A DNA stretch of 64,000 bases from Ariolimax columbianus (Eukaryota; Mollusca; Gastropoda; Stylommatophora; Arionidae): NCBI GenBank assembly GCA_036924085.1, contig JAVGWX010000002.1, positions 151,342,071 to 151,406,070 on the forward strand, written 5' to 3'. The translations under genes were made by a program, and so were the position numbers. The first letter of the stretch is position 1. The number at the start of each line of letters is the position of its first letter. The notes under the pieces are model-generated. The model was not told the origin of the DNA and searched no databases. It saw nothing but the letters and a program-made list of their open reading frames with translations. Positions 1 to 10,560 of the stretch are shown piece after piece.

Positions 1-560
1 ACCTGCTCTCTTCTGTTCAACTGGTAATAGGCATCATTTTTGTGTGTAGCCAGTATGTTCTGTTTCCCATTTGGCCATGTATCTGGCTCTATTAAGATTT
101 TTGGATTCTTCGTAGGTCACACTAGAATCTGGTTGTGGTAGTCTTGCACCTTTATTTGTCAGTCTGTCTGCCTTCTCGTTGCCTTTGATGTTACAGTGGG
201 ATAGAACCCACTGCACCACTACTCTTTTTGGTGCTGTATGATGGCATAGTTGACAGAGTACTGCTCTTAAATCATTAAGGTCAGTAATTTTCTAGCTTTT
301 TAGTGCTGTAACTACGGCCAGGGCATCTGTAAACAGTACTATCTGACTTTCATTGGTTTTGCCTGTCAGCATTGCTTCTACTGCAGTCCTCAGTGCCTCT
401 GCTTCCGCTCTGAAATTGCTTGAGAATTTTCCAGTTGCCACTGGCAGTGTTTGTTTTTCCTACCATTTGGAATGCTCTGGAATACCCCTACCCTATGTTC
501 TGTGTTGTGTTTGTTACAAAACCGTCGGTGTATGTATGGGTCCAGTCCGTGCTTGGGTAG
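1..560 (-). pseudogene. RNase H domain of LINE-A copy 1 (partial)
   Basis: The RNase H removes RNA from the RNA-DNA hybrid during LINE cDNA synthesis. The final block, VQWVLSHCNIKGNEKADRL, lies at about 160-216 and keeps the last catalytic Asp. The start of the domain near 560-400 is readable only after frame changes. The Cys-rich C-terminal motif of the family lies beyond the left edge. By its PQPDSSVTYEESK text this copy belongs with the one at 44350-47011 rather than those at 23904 and 54480. Confidence 0.8.
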
Positions 561-949
561 TTTTCCGTTATGTACCTCAGTGTTATGTCTCTTCATTCTT
601 TTTCCAATATCTGGTATATTTTCTACCACCTCCGGAATATGCTGCTTCCAGGTGGGTTTGCGTACAGTAGGGATAGGCTTTGGTATTGTTACGGTGTACA
701 TAGGGTCTTCGCTCATCTTTGCTTTGGCTATTTGTGAAAAGTTTCTCAGCTTTAGTTTCCCATTTCCAAATCTATTTAGTGTCTGATGCATTGGATGGTC
801 TTTCAGTCTTCTGAGTGTCTCTGCTTGCTGTTGTGCTCTGCAGTCTCTTCTGTCGGTCATGGATTGCAGATTTGTAATCTTTTCAAGTTCTACAATTGGC
901 ATTGACTTCATGCCTCATGTTATAACTCTCATGGCTTGGTTTTGAAGTT

Positions 950-1980
950 TGCTAATTTTATCAAAGTTCGCCTTTGCTGCTGTTGTCTATGCCGCAATGC
1001 CATACTCGAGAACTGGTCTCACTCTTCCAGTATACAGTTTCTTTAGTAATTTTTTATCTGCTCCCCAGCTTGTGCAGCATGTTTCCTCATGAATGACATT
1101 CTTTGTCTGGCTCTCATTCGGTTTCTCTTTATCTGACTTTTCCAATTCATGCGCCGATCAAATGTGACTCCCACGTAGTTTGGGTTGACGTTTGGCCGCA
1201 GATATTTGCCGTTAAGATTTATTTTGGTGTTCTGTGGTTTATTTGAAAGCGAGAATATTGTAAATTTTGTTTTTTGCTCGTTTATTTTGACTAACCATGA
1301 GTTCGCCCACTCCTCCAACGATGTTAGGGCCTGCTGCATCCGATTGTTTGCTACGGTGAGATTTTTTTCAGAGGTCCACATAACCAGATCGTCTGCAAAC
1401 ATGGAACTGTGGACTCTTCTTGGTATATTCTCTTTTATGTTGTTTATATACACCAGGAAAAGTGTGGGTGACAGTACCCCCCCCACCCCCGTCCCTTGGG
1501 GAACTCCTTGCTCCAGTGTCACCTTTTTGCTCATCTGCCCTTGTATTTGAAATCTGGCTGTTCTGTTTTCGAGGTAGTGGCTGATCCATCAGTACATTTT
1601 TCCAGATACTTCACTTCTTCGTGGCTTGACTTTAAGTCCCTCTTTCTACACCTTGTCAAATGCCTTCTTTAGATCCACCCAAACCGCTACTGTATGCTTT
1701 TTCCCTTGGTAAGCATACTCTATTTCCTGTGCTATGAGAGTGATCTGGTCCTCAGTGGATCTGTGTTGTCTAAATCCTGCTTGCTGTGGAATTAGTATGT
1801 GTTTTTCTTCCAGGTGCCCCATCAGTTTGGTGTTCATCATACGCTCCATCAGTTTGCCTACACAGCTCAGTAGACTGATAGGCCTGTATCCAATTGGATC
1901 TGTTCTATCTTTTTAATTTCTTTGGTACTGGTATAAGTGCAGCATCTTTCCATGTCTGTGGTACAATTCCGATTTTCCAG
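950..1980 (-). pseudogene. reverse transcriptase domain of LINE-A copy 1
   Basis: The reading runs from about 1980 down. Motifs seen are QAGFRQHRSTEDQ (about 1770), AVWVDLKKAFDKV (motif A, about 1650), a PQG...GVLSPTLFLVY block (about 1490) and FADD (motif C, about 1395). The PQG block carries four extra residues compared with the other copies. They lie exactly on a run of C on the plus strand (about 1478-1495), which suggests slippage. Thumb sequence with YVGVTFDRRMNWKSQI follows. Frames change between 1849 and 1534, so no intact polyprotein remains. Confidence 0.88.
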
Positions 1981-2594
1981 CTTTGGTTCATGACTGATAG
2001 TAACTTCCTCTTTGCTGTTTGGCCCAACCCCATCAGCATTTCGTTAGTTACCCCATCTTGATGTTGTCGTGGCTCTTTTGTTCTTCACTAATGTCTGTTT
2101 GGACATCAATGTGGTTTGCTCTGGCATAATGTTCTATAAAGACGTTTGCTGCTTTTTTTTCCGGTAAGCATCTTGTCGCCTTGCTTGATGGTAATTTGTT
2201 TATTTCATGGTGTTTCGTCATTCATGGCTCTGAATAAATTCCATAGTTTGTTCCCTTCTTTATATAAATTGAGGCTTTCTTTTTTATTTTTCCAACTGTC
2301 TCTTGTTATTTGGTTCAGTGTTCTTTTGTGTTTCGCAGTGATGACCTTGGGGGCAATATTGGCTTCCATAGATTGCTCTATCTCTGCCATGTTCCTAGCA
2401 TTTGAGACTTCATCCTCCGCTTTCTGCAGTTCACGATTCCAATATGGCTTGTAGTTTTTCCTTGCCCCTCTTGGGATGGTTTCGGTGGCTGCTTGCAGTA
2501 TTGCTTTGATTAGGCTTTCCACCATAGATTTCAAATTGTTTTTTCGAGTGTTGATGGTTTCACACAGTCCATCTGTCAGCATTGCAAATCTGTC

Positions 2595-3027
2595 CTAGTC
2601 GGCTTGTCTATAGTTCCAACGTTGCAGAGGTTTTATATCCTGGGGGCCTACTTCCATATCAATTTCTAGCCTAATTGGCCTGTGGTCGCTACCTGCCAAT
2701 TGGTTTAGCACCTGCCGATCTATTTTGTGGTTAATATCCCCCGTGGAAAAAGCCAAATCTGGGGTGGAAGTGGTATGACATGTTCTAGAATAGTACCTAG
2801 GGATGTCGTCAGACCTATTGATAAGATATATATTTGTGTCTGTCTCCCAGTCTTCCACTTCATCACCTCTGTATCTGAATATCCCCATTTCTCCGAGTGA
2901 CTGTTGAAGTCTTCAACCACTAGGCAGCTGAAGTCCTTGATTTCCATACTCGAGAGCGACAAGTCTTTGTTGGGTGGGCCATACAGGTTGAATATACGGG
3001 TTTTCGTTTCCTGTGTCATTATGTCGA
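2595..3027 (-). pseudogene. APE-type endonuclease fragment of LINE-A copy 1
   Basis: This is the C-terminal half of the apurinic-like endonuclease that nicks target DNA in LINE retrotransposition. Visible blocks are FNLYGPPNKDLSLSS, a DFNSHSEKWG block (usually preceded by G-D; here the Gly is Glu), TPDLAFSTGD and AGSDHRPIRLEI with the catalytic SDH. A frameshift lies near 2860-2885, because the first half reads in one frame and the part with TPDLAF in another. The N-terminal half, with the catalytic Asn and Glu, is missing. It is non-functional as it stands. Confidence 0.85.
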
Positions 3028-3206
3028 GTACGGATCCTATATTTGTTAATGTCGTTATTCAATTAAACAGTCAACTCCATGTGGAGCAAAGTTATTTCGC
3101 AACTCTACTGCCGTAGACCAGCTCACTTCAATCATGCATGTATTCCTTACAGTATTTTTATAAATGTATATATGTCTGCTTGTGCATACATTTTTGTGTA
3201 GTTCAT

Positions 3207-3208
3207 GC

Positions 3209-3246
<38 letters not shown>
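3207..3246. repeat. (AT)n microsatellite
   Basis: About 38 bp of alternating A and T following a TATGTGCA-rich stretch. No coding signal. Confidence 0.9.
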
Positions 3247-3255
<9 letters not shown>

Positions 3256-4212
3256 CAAGTTTGCACTTATTGATTGCTACACAGTATGTAACCTAGTTGT
3301 TTTCATGTAATCATATTGGCTCATTTCAGGTGTGACATATTTCCTGACTGGTATACCGTGATTAATACATTATTTACCAGTCTCGAGTTAATGGATGCCG
3401 CCTTTACTCGTATTGAGTTCGTTGTGCTGTCAGTTCTATATGTTTTTTATTGTTAAGCATTAGTTATTGTTGTTTGTTTGTTGTCCCCAACGAAGGTCCT
3501 GTGGTCGTTACATGAATTTAGTTTGTTTTCCTGAATCTGTGCGGTAGCTGAGACATCCTTTGTTTTTATAGCTCACAATAAGCCACTTTTTTGTTACGCT
3601 AATACAAAAACATAAATTACAACTGCAGCTTATCCCTTTCAAAGAAACATATCTCCCATTGTATGCAGTATATTACTTTTTCCTAGCTGTAAGAACAAAA
3701 TTAATGACAAAAAAAATTTCTAAAGCTTATTAAAATTACAATTGAAAATGGGTATTGTCAGATATTGCATCAAGACGAAAACAACTGCAGCTGTACATGA
3801 AATTAGTGATTTTTAACATTGGCTGTGACTGATTACGACAGCAACTTGCTTTTTGTTATGTATTGTTTCTAAACATTAATAGTCTGCACAGCCTTTTGTG
3901 AATCTTCTTTATTCGCCATTTCAGCTTACCTTGAATGAATGCAGTGGTTGTAGTTTGTTTACTGCACCGCTTCCTCCAATGATAAATCCTGCTAAACGTG
4001 TTCTTCTCTTCTGCGTTTGATTTTTAAAAAAATAAAGTAGATTTATAGAAACCATTCCTCATTAAATGATGATCAAAATACAAAGGGTAGACAATCTAGG
4101 ATCAGTAGAAGAAACTCAGTTGACTTCATTCGACCTAGCATGGACAAAAACTGTAAATGGCAATGTTAAAAAAACAACTAAACGGATTTGATCGTAATAA
4201 AACACCGCAGAG

Positions 4213-4404
4213 GAATCCTTGAACGAAGAGTTTGCATCAATAGCCAAGACAGACGTAGAGGAATCCTTGAACGAACAGTATGAATCAATAACTTAGACAG
4301 ACGCATAGGAATCCTTGAACGAACAGTATGAATCAATAACCGACACAGACACAGAGGAATCCTTTAACGAATAGTATGAATCAATAACCAAGACAGACGC
4401 AGAT
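4213..4404. repeat. 48-bp tandem repeat, 4 units
   Basis: Units start at 4213, 4261, 4309 and 4357, each beginning GAATCCTT, with an exact 48-bp period and moderate divergence. The period is divisible by three, so a reading frame stays open across it on the minus strand, but the peptide is an artefact of the repeat. Confidence 0.93.
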
Positions 4405-5227
4405 GCTTTAAGTGTAATAAATGTATTACAACTTCTTAAGGTCGCCTTCCTAAAGAAAAATAATTCAGATAAAATCCACCACCAGAACACAGGTTCTGAA
4501 TTCACGTGATGTCAATCGCTAACTGGCAAGTGAGACAAGAATGCAGCGGTGTCAACTTACTTCAATCATCTCAGAAGGTTACCACGGAATTACGTAATTA
4601 TGAATCGCAGCCGGTATAAGGGTGAGGTTCTTACGTTTGATTTTAGTGTTTTTATTTGAATTTTTGTGTTTGTTGAGGTTAGTAAATATGTTTGTTTATA
4701 TATGTGCTTCTGTAATTGGTGCTGATTTCTAAGTTACTCAAACTGAGTACTTCGCTCCTAGATGGTGCGAGTTTTGCTCTACTTAAATCTTAGAGCCAAC
4801 TTAAGAAGGTGGATCTAACTTCTCCTCCGTGCAGTGCCATGAACAGTTTTGATGGGGATAGCAGTGTTGATGTCTACATCGTTTGTTTGGCTGATGTTAT
4901 TTTGTCTATTTCAAGGTGCACAACGTGCAACGTTAGCCTTGCCACTTTCTGTATTAGTGCACGTTTGAATGACTTCATATTATTGCGTTACTTTTATTGA
5001 ATGTGTATTAATATTACAAATATCCGAGATGTGTTTTTTTTAAAAATCCGAGCTTAGTTTTTTTTCCGCAGTAGCAAATGGAGAATGGGTCATTCTCTAT
5101 GGAGATATCTCGGACCGTCATGCAGATGCGTGCATATTTTCTCACCAGCAGAGTGAATCAGCCGCAGTCAGCCAGCCTTTCGGCGTTGGATGTAGTTAAC
5201 ATTCGTATTGTTCTCATTTACCACTAA

Positions 5228-5957
5228 ATGTCGGAAAAAATTGAGAAGCGGTGTCGCATCACATTTTGCTAAAAGCTAGGCGATATCCAAATGGAAACTA
5301 TTCGGAAGATAAAACAGGCTTTCTGTGACAATGCCATGAGCGTCAAACAAATTAAGCAGTGGTACAATCGCTTCAAAGATGGTCACACATCGGCGGAGAA
5401 GGGATCCCGTTTGTGTGAGCCCTCAACAAATCAAAAGGATGAGTGCATTTACCAAGTATGGACCTTGGTATTACAGAATCGCTTTGTCGTCATTCGAGAA
5501 AATGCGTGTGAGCTGGGGATAAACGGTAGAACAGAAACACTTCAACTGGAAGTCTCACTTGACATGTTTGACAGCGTAAACGGTGACCCCGACTTTCTGT
5601 ACACTGTCATCACTGGTGATGGGTCGTGGGTTAATGGTTACCACCAAGAAACCAAAATGTTGTCGTCACTGTGTAGAAATTCGTCATCCCTAAGGCCAAG
5701 AAAAAAGCGGGGCAGGTGCTCAGCAATGTAGAAGTCATATTGATTGTTGTCAATGACTCTGTGGTGTTATCCCCCTTCGTCGTCTTCGTGATGCTGTTCG
5801 ACGAAAACGGCCGGACCGATGGACAACGGGAACTTGACAACGCAAACCCGCCCCACACTACCCACATTATGAAACATGAGCACACTTCGTTTGCTGTCGT
5901 CAAGTGTTTCGATATATACCATCACGTTTGTGAAGTGATTAGCACATTATACAATTA
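5228..5957 (+). pseudogene. mariner-family transposase relic
   Basis: Mariner transposases cut and paste DNA with a DD34D catalytic triad. The frame opens at the ATG at 5228 with MSEKIEKRC, a typical mariner start, has a stop near 5270, and resumes at 5291 with the helix-turn-helix block MSVKQIKQWYNRFKDG. NGDPDFLYTVITGDGSW (about 5578-5625) carries the first catalytic Asp; the usual E after it is G. After a frameshift near 5700, LDNANPPHTTHIM (about 5833-5871) matches the second catalytic block, normally HHDNAPPH. The third Asp region is not seen and the sequence ends against a 17-bp array. Terminal inverted repeats were not identified. Inactive. Confidence 0.88.
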
Positions 5958-6238
5958 GAAGTAACGCATAATTAGAAGTAACGTATAATTAGAAGAAACG
6001 TCTTATTAGAAGTAACGGATAATTAGAAGTAACGCATAATTAGAAGTAAGGCATAATTAGAAGTAACGTATAAATAGAATTAACCTATAATTAGAAGTAA
6101 CGCATAATTAGAAGTAACGTATAATAGAAGTAACGCATAGTTACAAGTAACGCATAATTAGAAGTAACGCATAATTAGAAGTAATGTATAATAGAAGTAA
6201 CGCAGTTACAAGTAACGCATAATTAGAAGGAACGTATT
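5953..6238. repeat. 17-bp minisatellite, about 17 units
   Basis: The unit is AATTAGAAGTAACGCAT, period 17 (5953, 5970, 5987 and onward), with a few units shortened to about 16 or 13 bp. It begins just past the mariner relic. Confidence 0.93.
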
Positions 6239-8179
6239 TTTAAAGTAATTTTGTTTCAAGTAAACATTAAATAAAAATGTATTATGTTTTCACAAGTTTA
6301 TATTCTACTTCTTGCATATGGGGTTTCTATCAAATGTGAGATTTATATCTGTTTTTCTGTTAGTAAATTGCCTGTCTGTTTTTGCGAGTTGTGCAGAGGG
6401 GAGCATAAGGCGGATCGTGTGAGAAATGATTACAAGAAGTGCATATTTATCAACCTCACTGAACCATTAATATTCATGCACTTCGATGTTCGCTGATAGA
6501 AAATAAGAATCTACATGTCTAATGAATAACATAACATAGTAATAGACGAAGAACGCCATCATCCTACGCCGCTTCATCGCATGCGTATATCATTATTTGT
6601 TAACATGTCATTATATTTGACAAAACTCTACTTCAATAATTTAGTGTCGATTTTCAAGAAATGACGTAAATATAGTCTATTAATGTACTCTCGAATCCAA
6701 GCGTTAATTTGCTTTAATGCATTTTACGTCTCCTAGCAACGTGGTGAAATGTTGCACGAATTGATCTTGGCTTTTTACGGAAATGTTCTGTGTCAATATG
6801 AAAAACAATTTCAGCATAAGTTAAAGGTTTATAATTGATCTATATTGATCCATATTGCTATATTGATACCTACTGTATATTTAACTGGGTGCTACCTTCG
6901 TAGCATAGTCACATTACAAAAATAAATGCCGTCCGGATACCCACAAGAAAAGATGATTCGAACTTGCCATCGTACAATTCTATGCTCTGACGACCAACGA
7001 TATTCTCACATTGCTCTCAAGTGACACACACGAAACGTATTCGAGAATATCGACATACGCAATCGTTTTGCAGTACTAGCAAAAATATTTGACGATCAGG
7101 ATGGTCACACAATCGACAACACATGGGATCTTAAAAACAAAGCTAGAGTACAATCTGCAGCCACACCTACCCCAGGGTATTGTATAAACAGAATGAAGAA
7201 ATTACCGTCAATCACACATGGGACACAATCCAGGAACGAAAAACGGCAAACTTATATCGTCAATGCAATTCTAACAAGACACATTTTCCTCTTCTTCGCC
7301 TTCTTCTTCTTTCTCTTCTTCCTCCTCTTCTTCTTCTTTTTCTTCTCAATCTCCTGAACATGGTTTTGTAAAGGAGCAGAATGTAGTCCGGAGAACGGAA
7401 TGCGTTGTTTCGCTAGTTTACAGCGTGACTGTGATATTTGTTCTTTTCGGTCCGACACATCCGTCTTAGGCAAAAAACACACCAGTGAAAGCCTCACTGT
7501 GATAAGAAGCAGCTCATAAATGATCTAACTTGAGCAGCAAAAGACACCGCAATAATAGACAATAAAAATAGACAATAATAATAGACAATAATAATAGACA
7601 ATAATAATGACAAGACTGCAATGTGTTGTAGGGTAGGCTTATTATATCCTGGTCCAGCAGAGAGTTATCTTCGACTTTACTGACTTGCAACAGATACTTC
7701 TCAACGACACGACTTCAATCACAGCATGAATCATTGCATGGATTATTGTTTCGTAATATCAACAAACGAAAAGAACTACTAACTAAATAAACTGAACTAA
7801 CTCAGAGGGTTCAAGCAATAGCTTTTGATGTTTCTTCGAAACTATTTTATCTAGATTATTAGTCTTAAATTTGTAAAATCATTAAAAAAATAATCTAATT
7901 CAATAATAATACAATGTAGTGATAAACTATTTCAGTCATAACGTCATCTGGATCGTCTACTTAGAGATGATCTGCCGTTCTCTGTGAGAGTTTCTGCTTT
8001 AGGCTGTTAGCGTACACGTATGGGTTAACAATGAGCACCTTTCACTTACAGCCGTCATGAGATCTCAAGTGCCTTAGATATGCCTGTTTGGTGCCCGTGT
8101 TACACCTGTATTGAACAATTTCATTCTCCGCGGGCCCATGTGATTCGCCTCTCTCCGTACTCGCATGCCTTTGTGATCG
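6239..8179. other. no recognisable gene; simple repeats only
   Basis: A polypyrimidine tract of CTT/CCT type lies at about 7286-7349, and a 13-bp repeat (ATAGACAATAATA, 4 units) at 7555-7608. The frame at 7252-7497 is Lys/Arg-rich only because it reads the pyrimidine tract backwards. Nothing else is recognisable. Confidence 0.6.
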
Positions 8180-8577
8180 CAGTACTTGGGATTACACAGA
8201 ATCATTAATCGAACCACTGGGAAGGCAGTACATAGGATTCACATAATCTGTGTCGAGTCAAGTTGTCCAAACCACTGGGAACGTAGTTCCTAGGATTCAC
8301 ATACTCCTCGCACCGCTGGGATCGCAGTCATTAGGATTACACAGTATCCTTAGATAAGCCCCTGGGAACATAGTCCCTAGGATTTACAGAATCTCTATCG
8401 AGCCACGATGTCCGAACCCCTGGGGACGCAGCCCTTCGGATTCACATAATTCTTAATCGGAACGGTTGTGCCGCAGTTCTTAGGGTTCACATAATCCTGA
8501 TCCAGCCACGTTGTCCGAACTACTGGAAACGCAGTCCCGAAAATTCACAGAATCTTTAATCGAGCCACTTTGAGAAC
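8180..8577. repeat. degenerate tandem array with alternating short and long units
   Basis: Eight units begin near CAGT or TAGT followed by an AGGATTCACA core. Starts are at 8180, 8226, 8284, 8325, 8371, 8429, 8474 and 8532, giving lengths 46, 58, 41, 46, 58, 45, 58 and about 45. Long units contain an extra 12-13 bp around GTTGTCCGAA that short units lack. The short-long pair is thus a higher-order unit of about 103-104 bp. Confidence 0.85.
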
Positions 8578-8813
8578 ATTACCTTTGATTGCAGAGGGCC
8601 CACCATTCTTCCAGAAAACACCAATGCAATTGTCCTGGAGAACGGCCCCGCAGCTTTCCAGAGATCAACTCTCAAGTCGTACAGAGATGAATCTGCACAC
8701 TCGCATGTAATCAGATCTCGTTCTCTTACTGTTTACAAGGTGTCCCCCAATCGCACCTTTAAGCGTGAATGAAAGGCTCTATGAGTATGATGGAATAACC
8801 ACCCAGTAAACTA

Positions 8814-8849
<36 letters not shown>
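8814..8849. repeat. (CT)n microsatellite
   Basis: An almost pure CT dinucleotide run, interrupted once by TTT. Confidence 0.95.
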
Positions 8850-9299
8850 AATCTTGTCCCACCTAATTTAGAATCCCATTGGTTGCAATAGTTGTAGATC
8901 ACTGTCGCTTTAAATACGACATCATGACGTATGAGCAATCTAACCCCTACCTACTTACGTCTGATGCCAGAATAGTCAATCTGATAACAATCCCCAAAAC
9001 TAGCCTAGTTTTTAAAGTTCTTTTACATTTTCACCTCTCGCTTCAGCCTGCGTGGATCATAGTGGTGTAGCCTGGGTTTGACCTGTGCCCTGGTAAGTAC
9101 TATATTCTCAGGAAACTCTTTGACTCTTAGCTAACACAGTGAAATTGAGGCCGAAACATGAGAATTAGGTGCTTTGTATCAGAATTGAAGACTTCATCAC
9201 ATCACCTCCAATGACAGTGCTAGCAATTGTAAAGACGCACATACAGCGGACTAGTCTGCAGCTCTATTTCTCAATGTTGTTAACCTTTAACTGTGTGAT

Positions 9300-10560
9300 T
9301 CCTGCGCCCAGGGTTGCCCGATCTTCAGAAACAGCGTCCATACACAGCACTCCACCGTCTGTGAATGTTTCCCCACATAATCTCCCCTGCCCCAAAGCGC
9401 GTATGCATCACAAGGAACTGGAACTGCCACAAATGCAATAAACCAAATGCTACAAATATCTCCATCAAAGACAAGCAATTCAACGTTCTTACTATGGTCA
9501 AAGAGAGGATGAGATGCCGGGCAGAACATGTTAGGGAGGCGTATTGACCGGAAGTAACCCCTGACGTTGATAAAGAAACTACCGTGCCTGCTATGCCAGT
9601 ATCACGTGACGAGCTTACACTAATTGATATTCAACACGTCATCACAACATGAAAGAACTACAAGTCGGCTGCCACATTTACTAGTGAAATTGTAAGATCA
9701 GATGATAATGCAACTCTCACGCAACCACTATCAATCGTCAATGAAGTATGGGACAGAAAGAATCTACCCCTACCCCCTCTTACTCCAATCTCTTACTTAT
9801 AGCAATGGAACGATTGACTTATTTTTAAAATACATAGGAAGGGTGACTTATCAGAAGCCACTGACTAACAGGAATTCCAAAAAGAGCTGGCCGGGGCATG
9901 TTTGCTATACTCATAGACACATTATGTCTGGCCATTAATACACGATCTAACATTATTCATACAATATCAGTTTAACTAAAGTTATTTTACGTGCAGCTGC
10001 TGCAACAATCCACATAATGATTAATTAGAAACTCTTCTAGAGTGAAGAATGAGAATCGCTAGAGGATGACCGGTCAGATGCCAGGAGCTTGGCGGAAAGG
10101 AAACCATCACATGAAGCAAACATTGCCCTCACATCAGCCGCTGACAAATACAACATAACACTCAATGAGTCAAGAAGAGACAGTTGGAATGTTAAAATAA
10201 TCTCTCTACCTAGGTAATGGCGGAAACACATTTTAGAAACTAGTTGGTGCTTGAACAAAACAAAGCTAATCAGGACCAATCAGGTGGTGATTACTAGACT
10301 CCGCACATGCCACAACATCTTACGATACCATCTATTCAACAATTTCAAATTAGGACATACCGATTGATGTGTCTGCGGCCCCGATAACATGACTGCTGAA
10401 CATCTGCTGCAGACGTGCCCAACACACGAGTTACAGAGAAGACGCATTTGGAGATTTTCCGCTCCACTACCAGACAAGCTCTACAGAGATACCGATGATT
10501 TCAATCGGGCCATTGTATCTTCAGATACATTCAAGTTGGCGTCTTAAAGCGTTTGCATAA
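9300..10560 (+). mobile_element. diverged RNase H LINE relic with RT deleted
   Basis: Read on the plus strand across frames, this holds the same block order as LINE-A but with a large gap. WNCHKCNKPNATN at about 9422-9460 resembles the end of a PHD-like zinc finger found upstream of some LINE endonucleases (tentative). MFAILIDTLC (about 9897) matches the endonuclease-linker junction IFAILTDGLC of LINE-A. EANIALTSAADKYNITLNES (about 10110-10170) matches the linker. It is followed almost at once by RLRTCHNILRYHLFN (10296-10340) and a CVCG...MTAEHLLQTCPTH motif (to about 10430), the post-RNase H tail. The frame closes at 10547. RT and most of RNase H, about 2 kb, are absent. An AAT-rich stretch at 10570-10583 could be the tail. 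Confidence 0.75.
10215..10547 (+). pseudogene. C-terminal Cys/His domain of an RNase H LINE
   Basis: The frame reads NQVVITRLRTCHNILRYHLF, then after one in-frame stop (about 10366) C-V-C-G, followed by MTAEHLLQTCP and KLYRDTDDFNRA, and ends in TAA at 10545-10547. It aligns block for block with the tail after RNase H in the LINE-A copies, including the paired Cys and the His-Cys of AEHLLQxCP. It is more diverged from LINE-A than the LINE-A copies are from one another, so it is a separate family or an old branch. Confidence 0.8.

Larger units (their letters stand above)
1..3030 (-). mobile_element. LINE-A copy 1, RNase H-bearing non-LTR retrotransposon, 5'-truncated, runs off left edge
   Basis: Read on the minus strand, the order is endonuclease C-terminal half (about 3027-2595), linker (2582-2060), reverse transcriptase (about 1980-950), thumb/connection (911-600) and RNase H (about 560 to the edge). 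The RT shows QAGFRQHRSTEDQ, the WVDLKKAFDKV block and MFADDLVMWTS; the RNase H shows SHCNIKGNEKADRL. Homology to the copy at 54480-57993 stops near 3030 inside the endonuclease, so the copy is 5'-truncated; the 3' end is outside the window. Several frameshifts and stops make it non-functional. APE-EN plus RT plus RNase H is typical of the I-group of LINEs; exact clade is not resolved by eye. Confidence 0.93.
3031..5227. other. no recognisable gene; AT-rich intergenic DNA
   Basis: I see no long or family-like reading frame here. The (AT)n tract and a 48-bp tandem array inside it are listed separately. The short frames at 4293-4505 and 4809-5000 match no family I know and the first falls on the tandem array. 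Confidence 0.6.

Noticed and set aside
4809..5000. Possible short gene upstream of the mariner relic
   Set aside because: No family-like text, no supporting signals; length is within chance expectation for this base composition.
5953..6238. CRISPR-like regular repeats
   Set aside because: Units are directly adjacent 17-mers without unique spacers, in a eukaryotic context. The other arrays (57, 50, 48, 46/44 bp) also lack spacers.
7252..7497. Lys-rich nuclear-like peptide
   Set aside because: It arises from a reversed CTT/CCT polypyrimidine tract.
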